From Pseudomonas arsenicoxydans (lineage in GTDB: Bacteria > Pseudomonadota > Gammaproteobacteria > Pseudomonadales > Pseudomonadaceae), in contig NZ_LT629705.1 of NCBI RefSeq assembly GCF_900103875.1, forward strand, positions 2,427,001-2,491,000: a DNA stretch of 64,000 nucleotides, given 5' to 3'. The notes below the pieces were generated by a model that was not told where the DNA came from, did not search any database, and worked only from the letters and a program-made list of their open reading frames with translations. Both the position numbers and the translations under genes were made by a program. This document shows positions 29,837 to 38,186 of the stretch, in pieces (the stretch's first letter is position 1; every line of letters starts with the position of its first letter).

Positions 29837-29849
29837 GGGGTTACAGCGG
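29837..29849 (+). promoter_or_regulatory. GGGGTTACAGCGG copy of the dispersed element motif
   Basis: This copy lies 30 bp after the last gene of the long operon, between convergent transcription units. It shares GGGGTTACA with 20108, 20128, 20155 (inverted) and 24664. Confidence 0.45.
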
Positions 29850-29890
29850 CGAACCGGGGGTTGGGGACAGTCCGCCGCTGCCTTTGGAAC

Positions 29891-30205
29891 CTACTTGAGT
29901 TTTTTCCTTATTTTCTCAGCCAGCTCAGTCAGCTCGGGAGAAAGTGGTTCCGGCTTGGGCTCTTCCCATCGCGACACCAGTTCGTCCTTTTTCCTCTGCT
30001 TGTAACCAGGATTCTTCTCTTCCATTTCATCATCGGTAGGCCAAGACCACCAAAAACTTAGCGCGACTAAGACAACCCCCAGCGCAGCTCCTGCCAGTGA
30101 TTCCTCGATGCCCCCTCCCTTAACGTTGAACACGATGTAGGCCGCGATGCAGCCCACGACGATCACCACGAAGTGCCGAATTTTCTTTTTTGTAGAGTCT
30201 TTCAC
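29891..30205 (-). CDS. Small membrane protein of the element, 104 residues
   Basis: Two adjacent transmembrane helices near the N terminus (HFVVIVVGCIAAYIVFNV and SLAGAALGVVLVALSFWW) and a charged cytoplasmic tail (PEPLSPELTELAEKIRKKLK). It overlaps the partner gene by 4 bp (ATGA) and is opposite in strand to the main operon. It may be an accessory gene such as immunity or exclusion; no family recognised. Confidence 0.6.
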   Translation of the reverse strand: MKDSTKKKIRHFVVIVVGCIAAYIVFNVKGGGIEESLAGAALGVVLVALSFWWSWPTDDEMEEKNPGYKQRKKDELVSRWEEPKPEPLSPELTELAEKIRKKLK

Positions 30206-30441
30206 GATTCCTCCCGCATCAACTCGCGATTGCTTTCCAAGTCCGCGATCACCAGCGCACTGACGTCGATCACTTGATCGAAGAGGTCATCGCAGATTAG
30301 TTCGATGGCGACGTGCCCGAAATGGCTGCTCAGGCGCAGCCGAACGTCATTCGGCAAAGTGATGATAGAGACGACCTCGCGGCCTTGGGTGTCTTGCAGC
30401 GCTTGGGTGAGTTGCTGGCGACTGGCGATATCGAGTTTCAT
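30202..30441 (-). CDS. Unknown protein coupled to the small membrane protein, 79 residues
   Basis: Soluble beta/alpha protein (LDIASRQQLTQALQDTQGRE, VVSIITLPNDVRLRLSSHFG). Its stop overlaps the start of the membrane protein gene. The two form a small minus-strand cargo unit near attR. No recognised domain. Confidence 0.55.
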   Translation of the reverse strand: MKLDIASRQQLTQALQDTQGREVVSIITLPNDVRLRLSSHFGHVAIELICDDLFDQVIDVSALVIADLESNRELMREES

Positions 30442-30653
30442 GGCGGTGTGCTCCGCTTTAGCAGCATTTATTAAGCGCCCTGCAATTTGGGGGAATTAAA
30501 TCGGCGCTTTGTTGAGTGTAGTCCGTCATTGCCAGTGGTAGGGATGATAACGCGACAGACCACTCGTCGGCCAAATCAACACTGGGCATGCATATGCCGC
30601 AGCTTGTGCAACCATTGGTTGAACGATGCCCCTAAATAAGTACACTGCGCCGA
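30442..30653. other. Divergent promoter region before the toxin-antitoxin pair
   Basis: 212 bp without a gene between the minus-strand pair and the plus-strand toxin gene. It presumably carries both promoters. The sequence around 30585-30625 (GGGCATGCATATGCC and TTGTGCAACCATTGGTTGAAC) has short dyads that could be antitoxin operators. Confidence 0.4.
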
Positions 30654-30995
30654 ATGGAAAAGCTGCCGCCGAAGCTGAATGTTCGCTTCTTCTGCACTAC
30701 CTCAGGGAACGAACCTGTGAGGGAGTGGCTAAGCGAACAAGACAGAGAGGTCCGTCGCCTCGTAGGCACTGACATCAAAACGGTGCAAATGGGCTGGCCC
30801 ATGGGCATGCCGGTCGTTCGTAAGCTGGATGAGGGTCTGTGGGAAGTGCGCACCCACATACCGAATGGTATAGCCAGAACCCTTTTCACTGTGGTCGGAA
30901 GCGACATGGTGCTTCTGCATGCCTTCATCAAGAAGTCACAGAAGACACCCGGTGTTGATTTGGTCACGGCAAAGAAACGCAAAGCTGCACTGTGA
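30654..30995 (+). CDS. RelE/HigB-type (Gp49-like) toxin
   Basis: 113-residue protein of the phage-derived Gp49-like / RelE-ParE superfamily. Characteristic segments are EPVREWLSEQDREVRRLVGT, VVRKLDEGLWEVRTHIPNGIAR and LLHAFIKKSQKTP. Such toxins are ribosome-dependent mRNA interferases. It is followed 8 bp later by an HTH antitoxin gene, the toxin-first HigBA order. It probably stabilises the element. Confidence 0.85.
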   Translation: MEKLPPKLNVRFFCTTSGNEPVREWLSEQDREVRRLVGTDIKTVQMGWPMGMPVVRKLDEGLWEVRTHIPNGIARTLFTVVGSDMVLLHAFIKKSQKTPGVDLVTAKKRKAAL

Positions 30996-31003
30996 GAAAA
31001 CCC

Positions 31004-31330
31004 ATGAACAAACATATTGGCTCCGATTTCGACGACTTTCTGACTGAGCAGGGTCTCTTGGAAGAGACCTCTGCTGCCGCGCTGAAAAGGGTTATCACTT
31101 GGCAGATCCAAGAATCAATGAAGGCGCAGGGCATCAGCATATTTGCGCTGGCTAAGCGTATGCATACCAGCAGAACGCTGGTGACTCGCGTTCTGGACGC
31201 CGAAGATGCTGGCATGACCATCGCCACTTTAGCGAAAGCCGCTCGCGCTCTTGGGCAAAGTGTTGAGGTCCGACTAGTGCCGGACAAGGCGCAAAAGCCT
31301 GCGGCGAAGGAAGAAGTTGTCTGTGCCTGA
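31004..31330 (+). CDS. HigA-like XRE antitoxin
   Basis: 108-residue protein with a DNA-binding helix-turn-helix (ISIFALAKRMHTSRTLVTRV) and the family's ATLAKAARALGQSVEVRLVP end. A GTG at 30992 overlapping the toxin stop is an alternative start; the ATG at 31004 is preferred. It should neutralise the toxin and repress the operon. Confidence 0.85.
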   Translation: MNKHIGSDFDDFLTEQGLLEETSAAALKRVITWQIQESMKAQGISIFALAKRMHTSRTLVTRVLDAEDAGMTIATLAKAARALGQSVEVRLVPDKAQKPAAKEEVVCA

Positions 31331-31379
31331 TCCCTCCCTGTTATGGGGGCGCCCCGACCACCGGCAGCGTATCCCCGAA

Positions 31380-31387
31380 GTAACCCC
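31380..31387 (-). promoter_or_regulatory. GGGGTTAC copy near attR (minus orientation)
   Basis: GTAACCCC on the plus strand, between the antitoxin stop and the terminator. It is another partial copy of the motif found before the integrase and in the element's other intergenic gaps. Confidence 0.35.
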
Positions 31388-31398
31388 GACCAAAAACG

Positions 31399-31433
31399 AC
31401 AAGGGCCTGCATCGCTGCAAGCCCTTGTTTTTT
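31399..31433. terminator. Terminator at the right end of the element
   Basis: The stem ACAAGGGC / GCCCTTGT has an inner TGCA/TGCA pairing and a T run on the plus strand. On the minus strand a GTTTTTGG run follows the same stem. It ends the toxin-antitoxin operon and can also stop bfd transcription, whose own terminator has been split. Confidence 0.8.
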
Positions 31434-31465
31434 AATAAATTCTTTAGAATATCTAGTCGTTTATG

Positions 31466-31483
31466 ACCGGACATCAAGTCCGG
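31466..31483. repeat. attR: right 18-bp direct repeat of the integrated element
   Basis: ACCGGACATCAAGTCCGG is identical to 20022-20039. On the minus strand this hairpin follows bfd but is no longer followed by a T tract (next bases TCATAAACG). The bfd terminator is therefore incomplete at this junction. Confidence 0.85.
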
Positions 31484-31502
31484 TTCATTGAAAATGAGAG
31501 CA

Positions 31503-31721
31503 TCAGGCGGCGGTAAATTCTACGGGATAAGGAATCGCGGCCTGGGCCGATTGCAGTTTGCCCAGCGTTTCGCGAACGACTTCCTTGGCGAGGCATGCGC
31601 ATTTTCCGCATTGGCTGGCGACGCCTGTGGCGTTACGGACTTCCTTGTAGCTGCAGCAACCTTCATAGATTGCATCGCGGATTTGACCGTCGGTGACGCC
31701 AGTGCAGAGGCAAACATACAT
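31503..31721 (-). CDS. bfd: Bacterioferritin-associated ferredoxin Bfd
   Basis: 72-residue BFD-type [2Fe-2S] protein with Cys4, Cys6, Cys38 and Cys41 (MYVCLC ... SQCGKCAC). It delivers electrons to bacterioferritin haem to release stored iron. The start at 31721 gives the usual N terminus directly at MYVCLC; the frame is open further to 31751 but adds residues not found in the family. A Fur box lies 50 bp upstream. Normally adjacent to bfr; separated here by the integrated element. Confidence 0.95.
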   Translation of the reverse strand: MYVCLCTGVTDGQIRDAIYEGCCSYKEVRNATGVASQCGKCACLAKEVVRETLGKLQSAQAAIPYPVEFTAA

Positions 31722-31771
31722 AAGTGAAAACCGTCGCTGGTTGAGACTCAATTGCGATGGATCTTAATGTT

Positions 31772-31790
31772 AACGAGAATGATTGTCAAA
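31772..31790. promoter_or_regulatory. Fur box upstream of bfd
   Basis: AACGAGAATGATTGTCAAA closely matches the Fur consensus core (GAGAATGATTATCA) and sits about 50-70 bp upstream of the bfd start. Iron-starvation induction of bfd is known in pseudomonads. Confidence 0.78.
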
Positions 31791-32034
31791 GTGCTTTCTG
31801 AAAGCTTCGCGTTATAAATCCGCATCACTGACGAACGGTTTCCAGTAAGGCCATCGGCCAGTATCCATGCATCGGCAAATTTTCAGTCGCGTTGAAAAAC
31901 CGTTAAGGACAGCTCAAATACGCCGTGTATGATGGTCGGTCCTTGCGAAGGGGGTCGTGTCACAGGGCTGTCGCCTGAGGGTGGCAGGCTGACGCGAACC
32001 CAGTTCTTCACGTTAATAGACCAGGAGATATTCA
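31791..32034. other. Promoter region of the peroxiredoxin gene
   Basis: Divergent spacer between bfd and the peroxiredoxin gene, about 310 bp in all from 31722. The right part carries a long leader with CAGGAGA as ribosome site just before 32035. No RNA gene or classical OxyR dyad was clear by eye. Confidence 0.4.
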
Positions 32035-32637
32035 ATGAGCGTACTCGTAGGCAAACAAGCCCCTGACTTCACCGTGCCGGCTGTACTGGGCAATGGCGAA
32101 ATCGTAGACAGCTTCACTCTGTCCTCGGCCATCAAAGGCAAATACGGCCTGGTGTTCTTCTACCCACTGGACTTCACCTTCGTTTGCCCGTCCGAGCTGA
32201 TCGCTCTGGACAACCGCATGGCGGACTTCAAGGCACGTAACGTTGAAGTGGTCGCAGTGTCGATCGATTCGCACTTCACTCACAACGCCTGGCGCAACAC
32301 CCCGGTGAACAATGGCGGTATCGGCCAGGTTCGTTACACCATGGCTGCCGACATGAAGCACGAAATCGCCAAGGCCTACGACGTTGAGTCCGAAGGCGGC
32401 GTGGCATTCCGTGGCGCGTTCCTGATCGACGACAAAGGTGTTGTTCGCTCGCAGATCATCAACGACCTGCCACTGGGCCGTAACATGGAAGAGCTGATCC
32501 GTCTGGTTGACGCACTGCAATTCCACGAAGAGCACGGCGAAGTTTGCCCTGCCAACTGGAAAAAAGGCGACAAAGGCATGAACGCTTCGCCAGAAGGCGT
32601 TGCTGCTTACCTGACCGAGAACGCTGCTGCGCTGTAA
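32035..32637 (+). CDS. 2-Cys peroxiredoxin (AhpC/TSA, LsfA/Prx type)
   Basis: 200-residue typical 2-Cys peroxiredoxin. The peroxidatic Cys51 lies in PLDFTFVCPSE; the resolving Cys171 in EEHGEVCPANW. It reduces hydrogen peroxide and organic peroxides. The GGIG (GGGIGQ) and a C-terminal extension suggest a sensitive, eukaryote-like Prx. Stand-alone gene with its own terminator. Confidence 0.94.
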   Translation: MSVLVGKQAPDFTVPAVLGNGEIVDSFTLSSAIKGKYGLVFFYPLDFTFVCPSELIALDNRMADFKARNVEVVAVSIDSHFTHNAWRNTPVNNGGIGQVRYTMAADMKHEIAKAYDVESEGGVAFRGAFLIDDKGVVRSQIINDLPLGRNMEELIRLVDALQFHEEHGEVCPANWKKGDKGMNASPEGVAAYLTENAAAL

Positions 32638-32652
32638 GCACGTTTGAGGCAT

Positions 32653-32683
32653 AAAAAAACCGGCCGTTGAGGCCGGTTTTTTT
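32653..32683. terminator. Bidirectional terminator between prx and rnt
   Basis: AAAAAAACCGGCC / GGCCGGTTTTTTT with a 5-nt loop lies between convergent genes. Confidence 0.92.
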
Positions 32684-32710
32684 ATGGGCGGGATAAACCG
32701 GCGACAAGGA

Positions 32711-33388
32711 TCAGTCGTTGAAGTCTTCCCAGCCGCCCATTTGTTTCCAGCGATTGACGATGCCGCAGAACAGCTCGGCGGTCTTTTCGGTGTCGTAGCG
32801 AGCCGAGTGAGCCTCGCGACCGTCGAAGTCGATGTCGGCTGCCTGACAGGCCTTGGCCAGTACGGTTTGACCGTAAGCCAGACCGGCAAGGGTCGCGGTA
32901 TCGAAACTGGAGAACGGATGGAACGGGTTGCGTTTCATGTCCAGGCGCGCGACAGCGGCATTGAGGAAACCCAGATCGAAGCTGCTGTTGTGCCCGACCA
33001 GAATCGCCCGTTTGCAGCCGTTGGCTTTCAGGGCCTTGCGGATGCCTCGAAAGATATCGGTCAAGGCGGCTTCTTCGCTCACCGCCATGCGCAGCGGGTG
33101 ATCGAGTTTGATCCCGGTGAATTCCAGCGCGGCCGCTTCGATGTTCGCGCCTTCAAAAGGCTCTACACGAAAGAAATAGGTGTGATCGGGGTACACAAAA
33201 CCTTTTTCGTCCATGGCGATGGTGGTTGCAGCAATTTCCAGCAGGGCGTCGGTGGCCGAGTTGAAACCACCGGTTTCTACGTCGACGACGACCGGCAGGT
33301 AGCCACGGAATCTGGCAGCCATTGGATGACGAGGACCGCCTCCACCGCCTTGACCGTCCTGTTCGTCGTCGAAATGGTCTTCACTCAC
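32711..33388 (-). CDS. rnt: Ribonuclease T
   Basis: 225-residue DEDDh exonuclease trimming tRNA and other small RNA 3' ends. Motifs: [11 protein letters not shown] (Asp, Glu), [12 protein letters not shown] (Asp), and [14 protein letters not shown] (His, Asp). It overlaps pyrC by 4 bp, the normal Pseudomonas arrangement. Confidence 0.96.
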   Translation of the reverse strand: MSEDHFDDEQDGQGGGGGPRHPMAARFRGYLPVVVDVETGGFNSATDALLEIAATTIAMDEKGFVYPDHTYFFRVEPFEGANIEAAALEFTGIKLDHPLRMAVSEEAALTDIFRGIRKALKANGCKRAILVGHNSSFDLGFLNAAVARLDMKRNPFHPFSSFDTATLAGLAYGQTVLAKACQAADIDFDGREAHSARYDTEKTAELFCGIVNRWKQMGGWEDFND

Positions 33389-34431
33389 GCGTGTTCCTCC
33401 AGCAGGCGCCAGCGCAGTTTTTCACCGGCGCGCAGCGGGATGACAGTCAGCTCGCCGAAAGGCAGGCTGGTTGGGGCGGTCCACTCATCGCGGACCAGGG
33501 TAATGCGATCGGTGTTCACCGGCAGGCCGTAGAAACGCGGGCCGTTGAGGCTGGCGAACGCTTCGAGCTTGTCCAGCGCGTTGCGCTGTTCGAAGGCTTC
33601 GGCATACATCTCGATGGCGGCGTATGCCGTGTAGCAACCGGCACAGCCGCAGGCGGCTTCCTTGGCGTGCTGGGCATGAGGCGCCGAGTCGGTGCCGAGG
33701 AAGAACTTGTCGCTGCCGCTGGTGGCGGCATCGAGCAGCGCTTCCTGGTGGGTGTTGCGCTTGAGGATCGGCAGGCAATAGAAGTGCGGCCGAATCCCGC
33801 CCACCAGCATGTGGTTGCGGTTGTACAGCAGGTGATGGGCGGTGATGGTTGCGCCAACATTGGCCGAAGCCTCGTTGACGAACTGCACGGCGTCGGCGGT
33901 GGTGATGTGTTCGAACACCACTTTGAGCGTCGGGAAACGCTCGACCACACGACGCATGTGCTCATCGATGAACAGTTTTTCGCGATCGAACACGTCGACA
34001 TCGCTACGGGTGACTTCGCCGTGAATCAGCAAGGGCATCCCGACCTCGGCCATGGCCTCGAGTGCAGGGAAGATCTTGTCGATACTGGTGACGCCAGAGT
34101 CCGAATTGGTGGTCGCGCCGGCCGGGTACAGCTTGGCGGCGTAGACGAAACCGCTGGCCTTGGCCTCGCGAATTTCTTCGGGCTGGGTACGGTCGGTCAG
34201 GTACAGCACCATCAACGGTTCGAAGCGACTGCCAGCCGGGCGTGCAGCGAGAATCCGCTGTCGATAGCCATCGGCTTCAGCGGCGTTACGCACCGGAGGT
34301 ACCAGGTTGGGCATGATGATGGCGCGGCCAAAGGTGCGCGCAACATCGGCAACGGTATTGGTCAACACAGCACCATCGCGAAGATGGATATGCCAGTCGT
34401 CGGGACGCAGCAGGGTCAGGCGGTCGGACAT
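33385..34431 (-). CDS. pyrC: Dihydroorotase PyrC
   Basis: 348-residue class II (E. coli-type) dihydroorotase of pyrimidine biosynthesis. The metal-binding HIHLRDG lies at the N terminus, the carboxylated Lys in [15 protein letters not shown], then the His residues LLIHGEV and EHITTADAV, and the Asp in LGTDSAPH. Translationally coupled to rnt. Confidence 0.97.
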   Translation of the reverse strand: MSDRLTLLRPDDWHIHLRDGAVLTNTVADVARTFGRAIIMPNLVPPVRNAAEADGYRQRILAARPAGSRFEPLMVLYLTDRTQPEEIREAKASGFVYAAKLYPAGATTNSDSGVTSIDKIFPALEAMAEVGMPLLIHGEVTRSDVDVFDREKLFIDEHMRRVVERFPTLKVVFEHITTADAVQFVNEASANVGATITAHHLLYNRNHMLVGGIRPHFYCLPILKRNTHQEALLDAATSGSDKFFLGTDSAPHAQHAKEAACGCAGCYTAYAAIEMYAEAFEQRNALDKLEAFASLNGPRFYGLPVNTDRITLVRDEWTAPTSLPFGELTVIPLRAGEKLRWRLLEEHA

Positions 34432-34590
34432 GAGGGGATTCCAGGCGGGTCAAACTAGGGGGAATGCTACCGGAAAAGACTCTTCCAGGCACTCGCTATC
34501 AAGTTTTGAAGGAAGCTTCCGATATCCAGTAGTACGCCGTAAACATGCGTGTGTCGGTCTTTTTTGTTGTAGAAGCCAGTGGAGCCTCCC

Positions 34591-35499
34591 GTGCGCCAGC
34601 GTTATTTAGCCTTGCTCAGTGTGTTTGCCAGCCTTCCCGCAATGGCGCTCACTTTCCAGACGCGTCTGGAGAGCATCGAGTGGACGGTCGAAGGTGACAA
34701 GTTCGAATGCCGCCTGAGTCAGCCGATCACCGATTTCGGGTCGGGTGAGTTCGTGCGCCGTGCTGGCGAGCAGGCGACGTTTCGCCTCAAATCCTACAAC
34801 GCGATGATCGGCGGCGGTTCCGCGACGCTGCTGGCAGCGGCTGCGCCTTGGCAACCGGGACGTGGCGACATCAACCTGGGGTCGGTGCGAATCGGCAGTG
34901 GCAATGTGCTATTCAACAGTTCGCAAGTTCAGGCCGGGCGCCTGATCAGCGGATTGATGGACGGCCGCAGCCCGGTCATCCGGCATTCCTCCGGTGACGG
35001 TCGTGTGTCTGAGGTGCGCCTGTTGCCTGTGAAGTTCAGCAAGGCTTTCAACGACTACCAGGGTTGCGTCGCAAAATTGCTGCCGAAGAATTTCGAACAG
35101 GTCAAACAGTCCGAAATCGGGTTCCCGGGTGAAGGGGTTGATCTCGACGCACAGGGCAAGGCCCAGTTGCAGGTGATGCTGGAGTTCATGAAGGCCGATC
35201 CGACGGTCAATCACATCGAACTCGACGGGCACTCCGACAACAGCGGCAATCGCCTGACCAACCGCGAATTGTCACGCCGTCGGGCGTTGGCGGTGATGGA
35301 CTTTTTCAAGGCCAATGGCATTCAGGAATCGCAGATCACCCTGCGTTTCCACGGTGAGCGTTACCCTGTGGCACCGAACACCAGCCCCGCCAACCGCGCG
35401 AAGAATCGCCGGGTCGCGGTGCGCCTGGAGCGGGTGGCCCCAACCGATAAAGTGGCGCCTCAAGTCGCGACACCGGGCAGCGCTGCAACGACCTCCTGA
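34591..35499 (+). CDS. motY: MotY-like flagellar OmpA-family protein
   Basis: 302-residue exported protein with a signal peptide (VRQRYLALLSVFASLPAMA). The N-terminal domain is MotY-specific and the C-terminal OmpA/peptidoglycan-binding domain carries HIELDGHSDNSGNRLTNREL and SRRRALAVMDFF. GTG at 34591 is the likely start because GGAG lies six bases upstream. MotY forms the T ring that supports the MotAB/CD stators in pseudomonads. Confidence 0.87.
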   Translation: MRQRYLALLSVFASLPAMALTFQTRLESIEWTVEGDKFECRLSQPITDFGSGEFVRRAGEQATFRLKSYNAMIGGGSATLLAAAAPWQPGRGDINLGSVRIGSGNVLFNSSQVQAGRLISGLMDGRSPVIRHSSGDGRVSEVRLLPVKFSKAFNDYQGCVAKLLPKNFEQVKQSEIGFPGEGVDLDAQGKAQLQVMLEFMKADPTVNHIELDGHSDNSGNRLTNRELSRRRALAVMDFFKANGIQESQITLRFHGERYPVAPNTSPANRAKNRRVAVRLERVAPTDKVAPQVATPGSAATTS

Positions 35500-35628
35500 A
35501 CCTGCTGAAATCGTCGCTCGCTCGACATAATCTGTCGCTTCGTCGTCATAAGCTGTCGCGCCTCTGTAAATTATTTCGTATGACCGGTAGACTTGACGGC
35601 TTTCCGTAGAACCCCGTGGAGTGATGGC

Positions 35629-36846
35629 ATGGCGGACGTAAACAAGGTCGTTCTGGCGTATTCCGGCGGCCTGGACACTTCGGTGATCCTCAAGTGGCTG
35701 CAGGATACTTATAACTGTGAAGTCGTGACCTTCACCGCTGACCTGGGTCAGGGCGAAGAGGTCGAACCTGCACGCGCCAAGGCACAAGCCATGGGCGTCA
35801 AAGAGATCTACATCGACGACTTGCGCGAAGAGTTCGTGCGCGATTTCGTTTTCCCGATGTTCCGCGCCAACACCGTTTACGAAGGCGAGTACCTGCTGGG
35901 TACTTCCATCGCTCGTCCGTTGATCGCCAAACGCCTGATCGAAATCGCCAACGAAACCGGTGCTGACGCCATTTCCCACGGCGCTACCGGCAAAGGTAAC
36001 GATCAGGTTCGTTTCGAACTCGGTGCCTACGCCTTGAAACCAGGCGTAAAAGTGATTGCTCCGTGGCGCGAATGGGACTTGCTGTCCCGTGAAAAGCTGA
36101 TGGATTACGCTGAGAAGCACAACATCCCGATCGAGCGTCACGGCAAGAAAAAATCCCCGTACTCGATGGATGCCAACCTGCTGCACATCTCCTATGAAGG
36201 CGGCGTGCTGGAAGACACCTGGACCGAGCACGAAGAAGACATGTGGAAATGGACCGTCTCTCCGGAGAAGGCTCCAGACAAGGCGCAGTACCTGGAACTG
36301 ACCTACCGCAACGGCGACATCGTGGCACTGGACGGCGTCGAAATGACCCCGGCCACCGTGCTGGCGACCCTGAACCGTATCGGTGGCGAACACGGTATCG
36401 GCCGTCTCGACATCGTCGAGAACCGTTACGTGGGCATGAAGTCCCGCGGCTGCTACGAAACCCCTGGCGGCACCATCATGCTGCGCGCTCACCGTGCGAT
36501 CGAATCGATCACCCTGGACCGTGAAGTGGCTCACCTCAAAGACGAGCTGATGCCTAAATACGCCAGCCTGATCTACACCGGTTACTGGTGGAGCCCTGAG
36601 CGTCTGATGCTGCAACAGATGATCGATGCGTCCCAGGCACACGTGAACGGCGTTGTGCGCCTGAAGCTGTACAAGGGCAACGTGATCGTCACCGGCCGCA
36701 AGTCCGACGAATCGTTGTTCGATGCCAACATCGCGACCTTCGAAGAAGACGGCGGCGCCTACAACCAGGCCGACGCGGCGGGCTTCATCAAGCTCAACGC
36801 CTTGCGTATGCGCATTGCTGCCAACAAAGGCCGCAAGCTGTTCTGA
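35629..36846 (+). CDS. argG: Argininosuccinate synthase ArgG
   Basis: 405-residue enzyme joining citrulline and aspartate. The N-terminal ATP pyrophosphatase loop [12 protein letters not shown], the [10 protein letters not shown] segment and GRKSDESLF near the C terminus are intact. The start at 35629 has GGAG seven bases upstream. Together with argF at 15 kb it supplies the last steps of arginine biosynthesis. Confidence 0.97.
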   Translation: MADVNKVVLAYSGGLDTSVILKWLQDTYNCEVVTFTADLGQGEEVEPARAKAQAMGVKEIYIDDLREEFVRDFVFPMFRANTVYEGEYLLGTSIARPLIAKRLIEIANETGADAISHGATGKGNDQVRFELGAYALKPGVKVIAPWREWDLLSREKLMDYAEKHNIPIERHGKKKSPYSMDANLLHISYEGGVLEDTWTEHEEDMWKWTVSPEKAPDKAQYLELTYRNGDIVALDGVEMTPATVLATLNRIGGEHGIGRLDIVENRYVGMKSRGCYETPGGTIMLRAHRAIESITLDREVAHLKDELMPKYASLIYTGYWWSPERLMLQQMIDASQAHVNGVVRLKLYKGNVIVTGRKSDESLFDANIATFEEDGGAYNQADAAGFIKLNALRMRIAANKGRKLF

Positions 36847-36867
36847 GGCCTTTGAAGTCGTAATAGG

Positions 36868-36898
36868 AATGTGGCCTTGTCGATGACAAGGCCACATT
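36868..36898. terminator. Hairpin after argG
   Basis: Perfect 14-bp stem AATGTGGCCTTGTC / GACAAGGCCACATT with a 3-nt loop, 22 bp after the argG stop. No T run follows, so termination may be inefficient or Rho-assisted. Confidence 0.65.
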
Positions 36899-37019
36899 GC
36901 TGAAAGGGGGGATGTTCCTGCCTGACATGCGATTTGACGTTCTATTTGTTGCTCATACCTCCTTGCGTTTCTCCCAATTGCTCTTCCAGAGCATCGCCTG
37001 CTGCTGTGGGAATAAATCC

Positions 37020-37601
37020 TCAGCCCACCGTCGTCACCTCACGTGAACTCAAATTGTAAGCAACACAGAACGTTGTACCGTGACGCTTTCTGGATTGCTT
37101 TGGGTGCTTGAGCGCGCTTTCCTTCAGAAAATCCTCCGAGTCGGCATTGGTGATAAACACGATCAGTTGCTCAGGTTTTTCCTGCTGTTGCTGGACCTTC
37201 TCCATCAGGTTGTTGAATTCCGTTTTTCTGCACATGACTCGTGTATCAATGATGTGTAGATCCTGTGCCCGCATAGGCAAGCGCAGGTAGTGGTTCACCC
37301 AATGTTCGGGAGGGTGTTCTACAGTGCTGTTCTGCGGTTGATCAGCGTTGCCCATGACTTTTATGAAGTGCTTTCCTTTCTCGAAATCAGACGGCGCATA
37401 AAGCGATCGATAATTGAAGTTGAGTGTGGCAAAGAAAAGAAAGAGCAAATAAAAGGGGAAGCTGATAAGGAACCAGATATAAATCTCTCGCTCCTTATTG
37501 GCGAGAAAGGGAAGGGATACAGCCGCTGACGTTTCAGACAGTGCTGCAAATATCGCGATAATTGTCATGGGGTTGGTAATTTTTCTCTTGGGTTTTATCA
37601 T
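37020..37601 (-). CDS. Unknown membrane protein, 193 residues
   Basis: Two transmembrane helices near the N terminus (MTIIAIFAALSETSAAVSL and IYIWFLISFPFYLLFLFF), then a soluble domain with a beta-alpha pattern (QLIVFITNADSEDFLKES). Codon use and composition are more AT-rich than in the flanking genes, which suggests recent acquisition. No family is recognised and no neighbour lies on the same strand. Confidence 0.6.
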   Translation of the reverse strand: MIKPKRKITNPMTIIAIFAALSETSAAVSLPFLANKEREIYIWFLISFPFYLLFLFFATLNFNYRSLYAPSDFEKGKHFIKVMGNADQPQNSTVEHPPEHWVNHYLRLPMRAQDLHIIDTRVMCRKTEFNNLMEKVQQQQEKPEQLIVFITNADSEDFLKESALKHPKQSRKRHGTTFCVAYNLSSREVTTVG

Positions 37602-38186
37602 GTTGAGCGCTCATGAATGATGTCTTTTTCTCGATTGTTTAGAGGGTTTTTAAAGAGCTTTTATTTAGTGTGGTGTTGTTGGGTAATGGGTGTGGAAGTT
37701 CCTCGTTATAAGGGTTTTCAGTAAGTAGTTATAGTAGCTGTGTTGAACTTGAATAAGGTATGGGTGGGGTTGTTGTTTTAATCAGTGTTGAGTTTGTTTT
37801 TGTTTCCGGCGTGGTGCTGGGTATGAGCTTTTTTACTGAAAGTAACGCAGGTGCAGGCATTGGGTGCTGCGTTGAACCCAGACGCCTCGCGGGCTGGTTG
37901 ATTTCAAGCGTAGCTCAATCGCTGGCCCTCGTATGACCAAATGGACCGTATCGGGTCGCTTGTTTTCAGATGTGTATCGATACAAAAAAAATTGAAACGT
38001 AGCACGTACGCGGGTCAATAAAATTTAAGACACACAGTAATCTCAAGATTCTTGTAAGACTTCTCCTGCTTTTTTGTAGGGAATGTCTCTCGGTGTGGGT
38101 GGCCGAGGGGGGCGGCATGCCATGTCTGAAACGACTAGGCTATTGTGCGGGCTCTAAAAATTCGAACAGCGAAAATTGGACTGCCC
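37602..38186. other. AT-rich gene-free stretch between 37601 and the LuxR-type regulator
   Basis: 585 bp with unusually many T-rich and A-rich runs for this genome and no supportable gene. The last 100 bp must contain the promoter of the response regulator gene. No clear repeat or RNA gene was seen. Confidence 0.5.

Larger units (their letters stand above)
20022..31483. mobile_element. Integrated satellite-like element in the bfd terminator
   Basis: About 11.4 kb between identical 18-bp repeats. It separates bfr from bfd, which are adjacent in related pseudomonads. It encodes, in order: a tyrosine integrase, an AlpA-like regulator, a DUF3987 replication-type protein, a TGTCTA iteron region, a run of about fifteen small plus-strand genes with phage-like morphogenesis/packaging features, two minus-strand genes and a toxin-antitoxin pair. 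It lacks large terminase, portal, tail and lysis genes. The base composition is visibly more AT-rich than the flanks. I read it as a phage-satellite or PICI-like island; a decayed prophage is the alternative. Confidence 0.85.

Noticed and set aside
35272..36897. 541-codon minus-strand frame over argG
   Set aside because: Antisense shadow of argG; no domain and no promoter context.
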